Shown piece after piece: positions 17,809 to 25,808 of a stretch of DNA of 64,000 bases. A model generated the notes under the pieces. It had not been told where the DNA came from, did not search any database, and was given only the letters and a program-made list of their open reading frames with translations. How positions within the stretch are numbered: the stretch's first letter is position 1; the number at the start of each line of letters is the position of its first letter. The position numbers were made by a program, and so were the translations under genes. The stretch comes from a bacterium (GTDB lineage: Bacteria > Pseudomonadota > Gammaproteobacteria > Burkholderiales > Thiobacillaceae), in the NCBI GenBank assembly GCA_009772925.1, contig WOUQ01000003.1:62001-126000 (forward strand), read 5' to 3'.

Positions 17809-19148
17809 TGCGCGACATATTCGTGGCCCTGGTGGTTTTCGGCCTGATCCCGATGGTGCTGCGCCGCCCACAGGTGGGCATCTACCTGTGGTGCTGGATC
17901 AGCTACATGAACCCGCATCGCCTGGCCTACGGTTTCGCCATGACCTTCCCCTGGGCCTATCTGATCGCCATCACCACCATGCTGGGCATGATCTTCAGCA
18001 AGGAGCCCAAGCGCATCCCGTGGACGCGAGAAACCATCCTGATGCTGATCCTGTTGCTGTGGGCGGCGGTGACCTCCTACTTCGCCTTCTTCCCGGATCT
18101 GGCCTGGGAGGGTTGGATCAAGTTCTTCAAGATTCTGCTGATGACCTTCGTCACCCTCGTCGTCATTAACAATCGGGAACGCCTGCATGGCGTGGTGTGG
18201 ATGATCGCCCTGTCGATCGGGTTCTATGGCATCAAGGGCGGCATCTTCACCATCGTCCACGGCGGGGTGTATCGCGTGCAGGGCCCGTTGGGCACCTTCA
18301 TCGGCGGCAACAACGAAATGGCGCTGGCGCTGATCATGACCATTCCCCTCATCCGCTACCTGCACTTGCAGGAAACGCGGCAATGGCTGAAGACCGGGCT
18401 CATGGGCGCCATGCTGCTCACCGCCATCGCGGCCATCGGCAGCCAGTCGCGCGGTGCTCTGGTGGGTATCCTGGCCATGGGCATGTTCCTGTGGCTCAAG
18501 AGCCGCAACAAGTTCATGACCGCCTTATTGATCGTCATTTCCGTCGGAGCTATTGCCACGATCATGCCGCAGGAATGGCGTGACCGTATGCACTCGACCA
18601 AAGACTACCAGGAGGATGCATCCGCTTTAGGCCGGATCAATGCCTGGCACACCGCCTTCAACGTGGCCAAGGATCGTGTCACCGGCGGTGGCATCGAGAT
18701 GTTCCGACCCTCCGTGTTCCGGGAATACGCGCCGGAACCCTACCGGGTGCACGACGTGCATAGTGTGTATTTCGAGATCATAGGCGAGCACGGCTTCATC
18801 GGTTTCGGCATTTACATGGCCATCATGGGCTTCACCTGGCTGAAGGCCAGTTCCATCATCCGCCGCAGCAAACGTCAGCCCGAGTTGAAATGGGCGCGCG
18901 ACCTGGCGGCGATGACCCAGGTGAGCATGATCGGCTATGGCGCCTGCGGGGCCTTCCTCGGGCTGGCCTACTTCGACTACTACTGGCACCTGGTGGCGAT
19001 CATCGTGATCCTGGACCAGTTGGTGAGGCAGCGGGAAACTTCGACGGCAACCGTGGAGGCAAGCGGGACGGTGCGCTCGGAGGAGAGGGAGGAAGGCCGA
19101 CTTGCCATGCCCGGCTATGGGACCGGGCGACCCTCGTTGAGGGAATGA
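17808..19148 (+). CDS. XrtA-associated O-antigen-ligase-like polymerase/O-glycosylation ligase (TIGR03097 type)
   Basis: A 446-residue membrane protein of the Wzy/WaaL type. The N-terminus MRDIFVALVVFGLIPMVLRR followed by GIYLWCWISYMNPHRLAYGF is characteristic of the ligase-like proteins in exosortase A loci. About ten hydrophobic segments follow, with a large periplasmic loop bearing GRINAWHTAFNVAKDR and VHDVHSVYFEIIGEHG, the WaaL-like H/R region. It should polymerise the repeat unit or transfer it to protein in the periplasm. The coding strand ends here and meets the oppositely oriented ACP gene. Confidence 0.92.
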   Translation: MRDIFVALVVFGLIPMVLRRPQVGIYLWCWISYMNPHRLAYGFAMTFPWAYLIAITTMLGMIFSKEPKRIPWTRETILMLILLLWAAVTSYFAFFPDLAWEGWIKFFKILLMTFVTLVVINNRERLHGVVWMIALSIGFYGIKGGIFTIVHGGVYRVQGPLGTFIGGNNEMALALIMTIPLIRYLHLQETRQWLKTGLMGAMLLTAIAAIGSQSRGALVGILAMGMFLWLKSRNKFMTALLIVISVGAIATIMPQEWRDRMHSTKDYQEDASALGRINAWHTAFNVAKDRVTGGGIEMFRPSVFREYAPEPYRVHDVHSVYFEIIGEHGFIGFGIYMAIMGFTWLKASSIIRRSKRQPELKWARDLAAMTQVSMIGYGACGAFLGLAYFDYYWHLVAIIVILDQLVRQRETSTATVEASGTVRSEEREEGRLAMPGYGTGRPSLRE

Positions 19149-19235
19149 CATGCCGAGGGTTTAGGGAAGTGCCCCCCTTGCAAGGCCTCAGGTGGAGACT
19201 TTCGCCTGCCCAGTCCGCTTTCCTCTGGCGGCGGC

Positions 19236-19505
19236 TCAGCCGCCACCTTTACGCTTGAGCACGAAGTCGGCCATGGCGTTGATGGAGCCGAGGTTGTCGA
19301 TGTTGATTTCGTCCTGCTTGAGCGGCAGGTCATATTCCCCCTCGTACCACACCACCAGTTCCAGGATGGCGGCCGAGTCCACGTAGCCGCTGGCGGGAAT
19401 AATGTCGTCGTCGCCGATGTCGCCGGCGTCCATGCCCAGGCTTTTCGCCAGTTCGATGACTTTGGCGCGCACGGCGGCCTTGATGGCATCACGGTCGAGG
19501 TTCAT
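19236..19505 (-). CDS. Acyl carrier protein (dedicated)
   Basis: An 89-residue acyl carrier protein. It starts MNLDRDAIKAAVRAKVIELA and contains GYVDSAAILELVVWYE, where Ser44 in the D-S-x motif is the 4'-phosphopantetheine attachment site, followed by an acidic helix III. The start at 19505 is preferred to the longer one at 19541, because the 12 extra residues come from a repeat-rich stretch. ACPs are common in XrtA loci. This one is the last gene of a three-gene minus-strand unit with E2 and E1 2-oxo-acid-dehydrogenase-like proteins, so it probably carries the acyl group they make. Confidence 0.9.
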   Translation of the reverse strand: MNLDRDAIKAAVRAKVIELAKSLGMDAGDIGDDDIIPASGYVDSAAILELVVWYEGEYDLPLKQDEINIDNLGSINAMADFVLKRKGGG

Positions 19506-19524
19506 AGCGGTTTCCTTTGCGTTT

Positions 19525-19566
19525 ACTCCCCTCGCCCGCAAGCGGGAGAGGGGCAGGGGGAGAGGG
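19525..19566. repeat. G/C-rich intergenic hairpin repeat, copy 1
   Basis: A stem with arms CCCCTCGCCCGC and GCGGGAGAGGGG is followed by CAGGGGGAGAGGG. A closely similar element occurs at 63779-63819 (CCCCTCTCCCGC, then GTGAGAGGGG and CTGGGG). It lies between the ACP and E2 genes. No T-tract follows, so a rho-independent terminator is not supported. This kind of element is a common mobile intergenic repeat in proteobacteria. Confidence 0.55.
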
Positions 19567-19568
19567 AA

Positions 19569-20678
19569 TCAGACCGGAGGTTTGGCCAGATCCATAAGCA
19601 GCCGCGCCACGTCGAAGCCGGACAGCACGCGGTGGTCGTAGCTGGCGCCCAGCACGGCGCGTCCGCTGCCCTTGGGGGCGGCATGGGCGATCATGAGGGA
19701 ACAATAGGGTGGCAGGATGGGGATGTGGCGGCTGACGTTCCAGCGCGCCATGCTGGAAAATGCGATGGTGGCGCCGCTGGTCTCCTCGCGGGAGAGCTTG
19801 CGCTGGATGGCGTGGCGCTGCACTTCGCCCAGAGCCTCGATGAATTTGGCCGTTTCCAGGCTGTCGGCGTCGCGCACCACGGTCAGGTACAGGGTTTCGC
19901 CAGCCTGTACCGTGAATCCCAGGTTCACCGGCTTGTACTGGAAGCGCTTGCCGTTGACCACCGTGGCGTTGAGGCGTGGACTGGCCTTCACCAGTTGCAC
20001 GAGGCGATAGGCCAGCAACGGCAGCAGCGGCGAAAGCATCAGCTTGTTGGCGCTGGCGTAAGCGGCGGCGTGATCTTCCCAGGCCTTGGGGTCGTACTCC
20101 ACCTCTAGATAGGTGGCGGCGGCATGGTCCCGGTGCCAGGACACGGTGATCAGCATGCCGCGTTCCTCGGCGCTGAGATCCACCAGATCGCCCGGCACAT
20201 CCGGCAGGCTTTCTCCCGCCGGGGCCGCCACAGCGGGCGTCTGGTCGCGGCGGCGGATGCCATGGGCCGCCATGTGGGCCTCGACGTCGGCCAGCGTCAG
20301 CCGCTCCCCAGTGGCCGGCACCACGCCAGCGTCCAGGCCGAGCTCCTTGAGCAGCGCGCGCGCCTTGGCGGTGGGGCGGGCGTTGCCGCCGCCGCCTTCC
20401 ACCGGGGTTGCGGCCACGGATTCCGGCACCGGCTCGTCGGCGCTGTCTCCCTGCCAGAGCAGGATCGAGCCAACCGCCACCTTGTCGTCCACCGCGCACA
20501 TCAGCTTGAGGACGTAGCCGTCGCGCTCGGCTTCCACCTCGACGATGGCCTTGTCGGTTTCCACGTCGACGACCACGTCTCCCTTCTTCACGAGGTCGCC
20601 CGGAGCGACGCGGAAGGCAATGACCTGGACGATGTCGTCGTTGTTGTTCACGCGTGGCGCATGGAGGGCAAAGGCCAT
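19569..20678 (-). CDS. 2-oxo-acid dehydrogenase E2-like acyltransferase with altered active-site motif
   Basis: A 369-residue E2 (dihydrolipoyl acyltransferase) homologue. A lipoyl domain occupies residues ~1-80 with the lipoylation site in VETDKAIVEVEAE (Lys43). A peripheral-subunit-binding domain follows at ~97-140 (RPTAKARALLKELGLD, ATGERLTLADVEAHMA), then the acyltransferase core. The C-terminal catalytic motif reads DHRVLSG: His349 is kept, but the usual Asp of H-R-x-x-D-G is Ser353. It lies 11 bases downstream of the E1 gene and upstream of the ACP gene. It may transfer an acyl group to the ACP rather than to CoA, or serve mainly as a lipoyl carrier; both are inference. Confidence 0.88.
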   Translation of the reverse strand: MAFALHAPRVNNNDDIVQVIAFRVAPGDLVKKGDVVVDVETDKAIVEVEAERDGYVLKLMCAVDDKVAVGSILLWQGDSADEPVPESVAATPVEGGGGNARPTAKARALLKELGLDAGVVPATGERLTLADVEAHMAAHGIRRRDQTPAVAAPAGESLPDVPGDLVDLSAEERGMLITVSWHRDHAAATYLEVEYDPKAWEDHAAAYASANKLMLSPLLPLLAYRLVQLVKASPRLNATVVNGKRFQYKPVNLGFTVQAGETLYLTVVRDADSLETAKFIEALGEVQRHAIQRKLSREETSGATIAFSSMARWNVSRHIPILPPYCSLMIAHAAPKGSGRAVLGASYDHRVLSGFDVARLLMDLAKPPV

Positions 20679-20689
20679 GATGATCCTCG

Positions 20690-22696
20690 TCAGTACAGGT
20701 TATCCAGGATGTCTTCGATGAGCTTGTCGGCGTCGGGCAGCACCTGGCGTTCCAGGCTGCGGGCCGAGGCGATGGGCACCGGCGGCGTGCCGATGCGGAA
20801 GGCGCGCCCCCGGTAGCCGGCTTCCAGCAGGCTGGCGGCGATCTCGGCGCCGATGCCGAATTCGTGGTGGGATTCCTCCGCGATCACCACGCGCTCGGCT
20901 CGCAGCAGATGGGCGAGCAGGGTGCGGCGGGGCAACGGCGCCAGCAGGGAGGGTACGACGATGTCCACCATCAATTCCTCTTCTTCCTCCAGTCGCCGGG
21001 CCGCTTCCTCCACCACCGGCAGCATGCCGCCGTAGGTGACGATGGTGAGATCGGCGTCCTGGCGGCCGCGCAAAAGGGTCGGAAACAGGTGGGCGGCGAG
21101 ATCCTCCGGGTCGGCATCCAGGGTCCGGTAATCTCCCGCCGCCTGGGTCTCGCCGTAGAGCAGCTTGTGTTCCAGGAACAGGGTGGGATAGGGCCAGCGC
21201 CTTGCCGCGTCGACCAGCAGGCGGGCGACGTCGTGGCGGTGGCTGCCGTAGAGCACGGTGAGGCCGGGGATCGAGGTGAAGATGTTCTCCGGACTCTGGC
21301 TGTGGGTGGGGCCGTAGCCGCGGCGGCCGCCCGACGGTGTGCGCACGATCAGCGGCACCGTCACCTGGGGGAACACGCCGGGAAACTTCACCGCGTGGTT
21401 GTAGAGCTGGTCCATGCACAGCGAGAGGAAGTCCGCGAACATGATTTCCATGATCGGACGGAAGCCGTCCATGGCCAGGCCAATGGCGGCGCCGGTGATG
21501 CCGGCCTCGGAAATCGGTGTGGAGATGACCCGGCCCGGGTAAGCGGTGGACAGGCCCTGGGTGACCTTGAAGGCGCCGCCGTAGGGGTCGTGCAGGTCCT
21601 CGCCCAGCAGGAGGGTTTCCGGGTGGCGGGCGAGCAGATGGCCGAGTGCGGCGTTGATCGCCAGGCGCACGCTGGTGCCCGGCGCGACCTCGGGATAGTC
21701 GGGCGCCGGTCCGGCCAGTTCTCCGGCCCGGTCGAAGATGTGCTCGGGCGCGTCGTCGAACACCGCTTCGGGCGAAGCGTTGGCCGCCTCCCGCACCGCT
21801 TCGATGAAGGCGGCGTTGCGCGCCTCGATGGCTTCACGTTCCGCTTGCGGCAGGCTGCGGCCCAGGGCGGCGAGCGGATCGCGCGCCCGGATGGCGGAAA
21901 GCACCGCCTCGTCGCGCAGGTCGTCGCCCTTGGAATGGGGCCCCATGCGCTGCGTGTCGATGACCAGGAAGCCTGGCCGGCCGGTTTCTCGAACGGTATG
22001 CACGGCCCGTTCCGCCTGCTCGAAGAAATCTTCCGCCGCGTCGTCCACGCGCCAGGTGTGCAGGCCGAAGGCGGCGCCGCGCGCCTGGATGTCGCCGCCC
22101 AGGTTCTGGTGCGGCTCGGTAGTCTGCGAAATGCCGTTGTTTTCCACCACCACCAGCAAGGGAGCGGACCACACCGAGGCCATGTTCATGGCCTCGTAGA
22201 GCAGGCCCTGGCCCAGGGTGCCGTCGCCGATCATGGCGGCGACGATGGCGCCGGAGCCATGCAGCTTGCGCGCCAATGCCAGGCCCGCGCCGATGCCGGT
22301 CATGCCGCCCTGCACGCCATTCGAGTGGAAATGGCGCCAGACCAGGTGCTGGCTGCCGCCCCGGCCGCCGCAGGCGCCGCCGTCGCGGCCCATGATCTCG
22401 GCGACCAGGCCGACGAATTCGCCGGAGTAGGTGAGGAAGTGGCCGTGGTTGCGATGGTTGGACAGTACCGCGTCGTCGGGATGGGTGAGCGCGCGCACCA
22501 CCGCCATGGCGCAGAGTTCCTGGCCCAGGCAGGTATGGGTGGTGCCGGAAACCAGGCCGCGCGAGAACTGGTCGAGCACCAGTTGCTCGCTGGAGCGGAT
22601 CAGGTGGCCGTAGGCATACAACGCTTCCGGACTTGTGCCGATCACGGGCTTGCCGTGGGCGTCATGTGTGAAGCCGGGAATGGGAAGGCTAGGCAT
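20690..22696 (-). CDS. 2-oxo-acid dehydrogenase E1 component, alpha and beta subunits fused
   Basis: A 668-residue thiamine-diphosphate enzyme. The N-terminal ~320 residues are E1-alpha, with GGRGGSQHL and the ThDP motif GDGTLGQG ending in VVENNG. The C-terminal half is E1-beta, with LGEDLHDPYGGAFKVTQGL, STPISEAGITGAAIG (catalytic Glu) and THSQSPENIF. E1 decarboxylates a 2-oxo acid and reductively acylates the lipoyl arm of E2, encoded just downstream. The start MPSLPIPGF at 22696 is preferred; an upstream in-frame ATG at 22744 would run through a REP-flanking sequence. No E3 (dihydrolipoamide dehydrogenase) gene is in the window. The substrate is unknown. Confidence 0.9.
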   Translation of the reverse strand: MPSLPIPGFTHDAHGKPVIGTSPEALYAYGHLIRSSEQLVLDQFSRGLVSGTTHTCLGQELCAMAVVRALTHPDDAVLSNHRNHGHFLTYSGEFVGLVAEIMGRDGGACGGRGGSQHLVWRHFHSNGVQGGMTGIGAGLALARKLHGSGAIVAAMIGDGTLGQGLLYEAMNMASVWSAPLLVVVENNGISQTTEPHQNLGGDIQARGAAFGLHTWRVDDAAEDFFEQAERAVHTVRETGRPGFLVIDTQRMGPHSKGDDLRDEAVLSAIRARDPLAALGRSLPQAEREAIEARNAAFIEAVREAANASPEAVFDDAPEHIFDRAGELAGPAPDYPEVAPGTSVRLAINAALGHLLARHPETLLLGEDLHDPYGGAFKVTQGLSTAYPGRVISTPISEAGITGAAIGLAMDGFRPIMEIMFADFLSLCMDQLYNHAVKFPGVFPQVTVPLIVRTPSGGRRGYGPTHSQSPENIFTSIPGLTVLYGSHRHDVARLLVDAARRWPYPTLFLEHKLLYGETQAAGDYRTLDADPEDLAAHLFPTLLRGRQDADLTIVTYGGMLPVVEEAARRLEEEEELMVDIVVPSLLAPLPRRTLLAHLLRAERVVIAEESHHEFGIGAEIAASLLEAGYRGRAFRIGTPPVPIASARSLERQVLPDADKLIEDILDNLY

Positions 22697-22744
22697 GGCG
22701 GCTATCGCTTGAATTAAATGAACGCAGTCTCGATGCAGGAGCAC

Positions 22745-22807
22745 GTAGGAGCGGCTTCAGCCGCGAACTGAACCGGTAGACGACTTCGCGGCTGAAGCCG
22801 CTCCTAC
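22745..22807. repeat. REP/BIME element, type A
   Basis: Two inverted copies of the hairpin GCGGCTTCAGCCGC, each with a GTAGGA foot (GTAG...CTAC), separated by about 19 bases. It sits in the divergent gap between the E1 gene and the GNAT gene. It is one of the type A copies; see also 25645, 42657 and 53416. Confidence 0.9.
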
Positions 22808-22885
22808 GTGGCGGGCCGCGAGCTTACCCCAGATCGCCGGGCGGTTGTGTTAACGTCCCGTCGCCGACAACGCCTCTATAACGTC

Positions 22886-23749
22886 ATGGCTCTGCCCAAA
22901 CTTGAACCCGTTCGCGACCAGGACCTGCCGGAGTTCTGCGCTTTTCTCCACCGGCACCTCAGTCCCAGCCACGCACCGGAGGTGTGGGCCGACGCCTTCC
23001 GCCAGGACTGGGGCGTGGACAAGCCCAATAACGGTTTCCTCATCCGAGATGAAACCGGCGGCATTGCCGGAGGCATCGGCGCCATCTATGCCTCCTATCC
23101 GGTGCGCGGCAAGCTGGAGACATTCTGCAATATCACCAGTTGGGTGGTGCTCGACGCCTACCGCACCCAGAGCATGCGCCTGGCCATGGCGGTGGTGTCC
23201 CAGCCCGGCTTCCATTTCACCGACCTGTCGCCCACCGCCGTGGTCGAACAGTCCCTCAGGTTCCTCAAGTTCAAGCCCATGGACGAGCGTCGCGTGGCGC
23301 TGTTCAACCTGCCCGCGCCGCATCTGCGCCTGGCGGGCTGGCGCGTGCTGACCGAAGCCGCCGCCATCGAGGCTGCCCTCGATGACGCCGCTGCCAAGGT
23401 GTATCGGGATCATCGCCATTTCCCCTGGCTGCGCTTCCTGGCGGTGGGCAAGGACAGCGACTGGAGCCTGGTGGTGTACAAGCGCGCGAAACTGAAGGGC
23501 TTGCCCAGCGCGGAGATCATCGGTTTCACCAATCCGGGGAATTTCCTGGCCCGCATGCCTCTGCTGGGCTGCCACTTCCTGCTCGCGGGCATGGCCACCA
23601 CGCGGGTCGAGACCCGCCTGCTGCCGGGACTGCCGGCCTGGCCGCACAAGGTCCTGTCGGGCTACCGCAACAAGGTGTTCCGCAGCGACAGCCTGGGCGA
23701 GGTCGACATCTGGAACCTCTATACGGAAAGCGCCGCCCTTGACCTCTGA
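22886..23749 (+). CDS. GNAT-like acyltransferase of the polysaccharide locus
   Basis: A 287-residue protein with a GNAT-type N-terminal part: LEPVRDQDLPEFCAFLHRHL, then NGFLIRDETGGIAGGIGAIY and TSWVVLDAYRTQSMRLAMAV, followed by a less typical C-terminal half containing TVVYKRAKL-like strands. ATG 22886 starts the conserved part; the frame is open upstream only through the REP element. The C-terminal 11 bases overlap the next gene. Likely an N- or O-acyltransferase acting on a sugar nucleotide or lipid-linked sugar; the substrate is not evident. Confidence 0.75.
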   Translation: MALPKLEPVRDQDLPEFCAFLHRHLSPSHAPEVWADAFRQDWGVDKPNNGFLIRDETGGIAGGIGAIYASYPVRGKLETFCNITSWVVLDAYRTQSMRLAMAVVSQPGFHFTDLSPTAVVEQSLRFLKFKPMDERRVALFNLPAPHLRLAGWRVLTEAAAIEAALDDAAAKVYRDHRHFPWLRFLAVGKDSDWSLVVYKRAKLKGLPSAEIIGFTNPGNFLARMPLLGCHFLLAGMATTRVETRLLPGLPAWPHKVLSGYRNKVFRSDSLGEVDIWNLYTESAALDL

Positions 23750-24749
23750 GCGCGACCTGTTTCCCGGACACAGCCCGATCCACCTGCCGGCGGACACGCC
23801 ACCCATTCTCAGCGTGGTGATCCACACCGAGGAGGAGTTCGACTGGAGCCGGGAGCACGCCCGCGAGGAAACCGGTGTCGAGCACATGCGCCACATCGGC
23901 CGTGCCCAGGAGATCTTTGATGCCTTTGGCATCGTCCCCAATTACGTCATCGATTACCCCATCGCCTCCCAGCCCCTGGCGTTCGAGACTCTGCGTCGCT
24001 ACCAGGACGACGGCCGCGCCCTCATCGGCGCCCATCTGCACCCCTGGGTGTCCCCGCCCCTGACCGAGCCCCTCTCCCGCGCCAACACCTACCCCGGCAA
24101 CCTGCCGCGCGAACTCGAATACGAAAAGCTGCGCGTGCTTACGGAAACCATCGAAGCGAATTTCGGCCACCGACCCCTGACCTATCTGGCGGGCCGCTAC
24201 GGCAACGGCCCCCACAGCGCGGACATCCTGGAGGCGCTCGGCTACGAGGTGGACATCAGCGTGGCGCCCCCCATCGACTACAGCGCCGACGGCGGCCCCG
24301 ACTACTCCGCTTACAGCGCCGAGCCATTCTGGTTTGGCCGGCAGCGCCGCCTGCTGGGCCTGCCCGGCGGCGGCGGCTACGCGGGCTGGCTGAAGTCGGC
24401 CGGTACGCCGTTCTACCGCCTGATCACCCACTCCAGCCTGCGCTGGGCGCGCCTGCCGGGCATCACCTCCCGCCTGCGTGCCTTCGAGCGCATCCGCCTG
24501 TCGCCCGAGGATTACACGTTCGCGGAAATGTGCCGGCTGACCCGCTCCATGCTGGACGAGGGACAGCGTATCTTCGTGTTCAGCTTCCATTCCCCTTCCG
24601 TACATCCCGGGTTCACCCCCTACGTGCGCGACATGGCCGGGCTCGAACGCTTCCTCGACAAGACGCGGCGCTATTTCGAGTGGTTCATGCGGGAATTGAA
24701 TGGCAGCAGCATGACGCCACTGGAGATCAGGCAACGACTCCTGACATGA
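23739..24749 (+). CDS. WalW-like polysaccharide deacetylase-family protein
   Basis: A 336-residue protein with an N-terminal SVVIHTEEEFDW block, equivalent to the NodB D-x-x-E/D region, and GAHLHPWVSPP, which provides metal-type histidines. Later segments are LTYLAGRYGNGPHSADILEALGYEVDIS and FVFSFHSPSVHPGFTPYV. This is the pattern of WalW proteins, which are found in polysaccharide clusters and belong to the NodB fold. It overlaps the GNAT gene by 11 bases. It presumably trims N-acetyl groups; activity has not been read directly from the sequence. Confidence 0.82.
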   Translation: MTSERDLFPGHSPIHLPADTPPILSVVIHTEEEFDWSREHAREETGVEHMRHIGRAQEIFDAFGIVPNYVIDYPIASQPLAFETLRRYQDDGRALIGAHLHPWVSPPLTEPLSRANTYPGNLPRELEYEKLRVLTETIEANFGHRPLTYLAGRYGNGPHSADILEALGYEVDISVAPPIDYSADGGPDYSAYSAEPFWFGRQRRLLGLPGGGGYAGWLKSAGTPFYRLITHSSLRWARLPGITSRLRAFERIRLSPEDYTFAEMCRLTRSMLDEGQRIFVFSFHSPSVHPGFTPYVRDMAGLERFLDKTRRYFEWFMRELNGSSMTPLEIRQRLLT

Positions 24750-24825
24750 AAGCCAGGAGATGCGCGATATCGGGTGCTCGCGCGTCCTTGTAGACAGAAG
24801 AGGTATCCATCACAAGGGAGGGTAC

Positions 24826-24957
24826 ATGAACCCCATCGAGTCGCTGAGATCGTATTTCGTGTGGTCGCGCCCGATTCGGGACGTATACGGGCCATTGAAG
24901 GGCCTCCGGATCGCGTGGCAATTGAGACGGGCCATGTGGGCTGCCCCGGCCGGGTGA
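24826..24957 (+). pseudogene. N-terminal fragment of the FkbM methyltransferase, out of frame
   Basis: ATG 24826 opens a frame NPIESLRSYFVWSRPIRDVY, then GLRIAWQLRRAMWAAPAG, ending at TGA 24955-24957. This matches the usual N-terminal helix region of FkbM methyltransferases in such clusters, and the catalytic part follows in the +1 frame. Removing one G from the GGG at 24952-24954 would fuse the two parts as AGETVEISLP. GGGAGGG lies eight bases before the ATG. Either a one-base insertion or a sequencing error at a G run. Confidence 0.75.
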
Positions 24958-24961
24958 AACG

Positions 24962-25624
24962 GTGGAAATCAGTCTTCCAGACCTGCGCCAACCCGTGACC
25001 CTCAGGGCCGGGACATCCGACGCCGCGGTTTTTCTCCAGGTGTTCGTGCAGAGGCAGGGTTATTTTCCTGTCGATGGCACGCCCAAATTCATCGTTGATG
25101 CCGGGGCCAATATCGGGTTGGCCTCGGTTTGCCTGGCCAACCGTTTTCCCGGCAGCACGGTGGTATCCATGGAGATCGATCCGTCCAACTTCACCGCGCT
25201 GGCGAATAACTGTCGCCGATACCCGGCAGTCGTTCCCATGCAGGTCGGCTTGTGGTCGCATGGCGCGACATTGGCGATCGAGAATCCCGAGGCGGACTCC
25301 TGGGCATTCCGCACGGTCGAGGTGGCCCCGGACACACCCGGCGCGATCCAGGCAATAGGCGTCGCGGACGTGATGGATCGATTCGGCAAAGACCGCATCG
25401 ATGTGCTCAAGATCGACATCGAGGGCGCCGAGAACGAGTTGTTCTCCGCCGACATCTCCGAATGGATCGATCGCATTGGCATGCTCGCCATCGAGATCCA
25501 CGAGCGCATTCGCCCTGGGGTGACGGAACGGGTATGTAATGCACTGGCCCGGTTCGGCTTCTCCCACCATCGATGGGAGGAGTACTGGATATTCAGCCGT
25601 TCAGCAAAGGGACGCCTCGGATAA
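24962..25624 (+). CDS. FkbM-family SAM-dependent methyltransferase (catalytic part)
   Basis: A 220-residue frame from GTG 24962 covering a full FkbM methyltransferase core. It has FIVDAGANIGLASVCLANRFPG (SAM-binding motif I), VVSMEIDPSNF (acidic loop), DVLKIDIEGAENELF (motif with the conserved Asp) and IEIHERIRPG. It probably O-methylates a sugar hydroxyl of the polysaccharide. The N-terminal ~44 residues lie in another frame (24826-24957), so the natural start may have been lost. The GTG has no good ribosome-binding site. If the shift is a sequencing artefact, the true gene is 24826-25624. Confidence 0.85.
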   Translation: MEISLPDLRQPVTLRAGTSDAAVFLQVFVQRQGYFPVDGTPKFIVDAGANIGLASVCLANRFPGSTVVSMEIDPSNFTALANNCRRYPAVVPMQVGLWSHGATLAIENPEADSWAFRTVEVAPDTPGAIQAIGVADVMDRFGKDRIDVLKIDIEGAENELFSADISEWIDRIGMLAIEIHERIRPGVTERVCNALARFGFSHHRWEEYWIFSRSAKGRLG

Positions 25625-25644
25625 CCCGTCACGCCAACCTCTCC

Positions 25645-25717
25645 GTAGGAGCGGCTTCAGCCGCGAAGACAGCGTTTATGACGCACGGGCGGAATTCGCG
25701 GCTGAAGCCGCTCCTAC
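25645..25717. repeat. REP/BIME element, type A with conserved linker
   Basis: Inverted GTAGGA-GCGGCTTCAGCCGC units flank a linker containing GACAGCGTTTATGA and GGAATT. Nearly the same linker is present in the copies at 42657 and 53416, so these three descend from one composite element. It lies between the FkbM gene and the convergent GT2 gene. Confidence 0.92.
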
Positions 25718-25808
25718 AGGGGGGGCGAGCCGGCTTGCGCCGGAGTGACATGGCAAGGGTTGATAGAGGCCACGGGATATGACCGAGCGGCCAGGCCGCA
25801 CGACCTGG

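Noticed and set aside
19525-19566. Rho-independent terminator between ACP and E2
   Set aside because: The hairpin has no following T-tract on either strand and is similar to a dispersed repeat at 63779.
20864-22717. 617-codon plus-strand frame opposite the E1 gene
   Set aside because: The minus-strand reading contains complete ThDP-enzyme motifs; the plus-strand frame has none.
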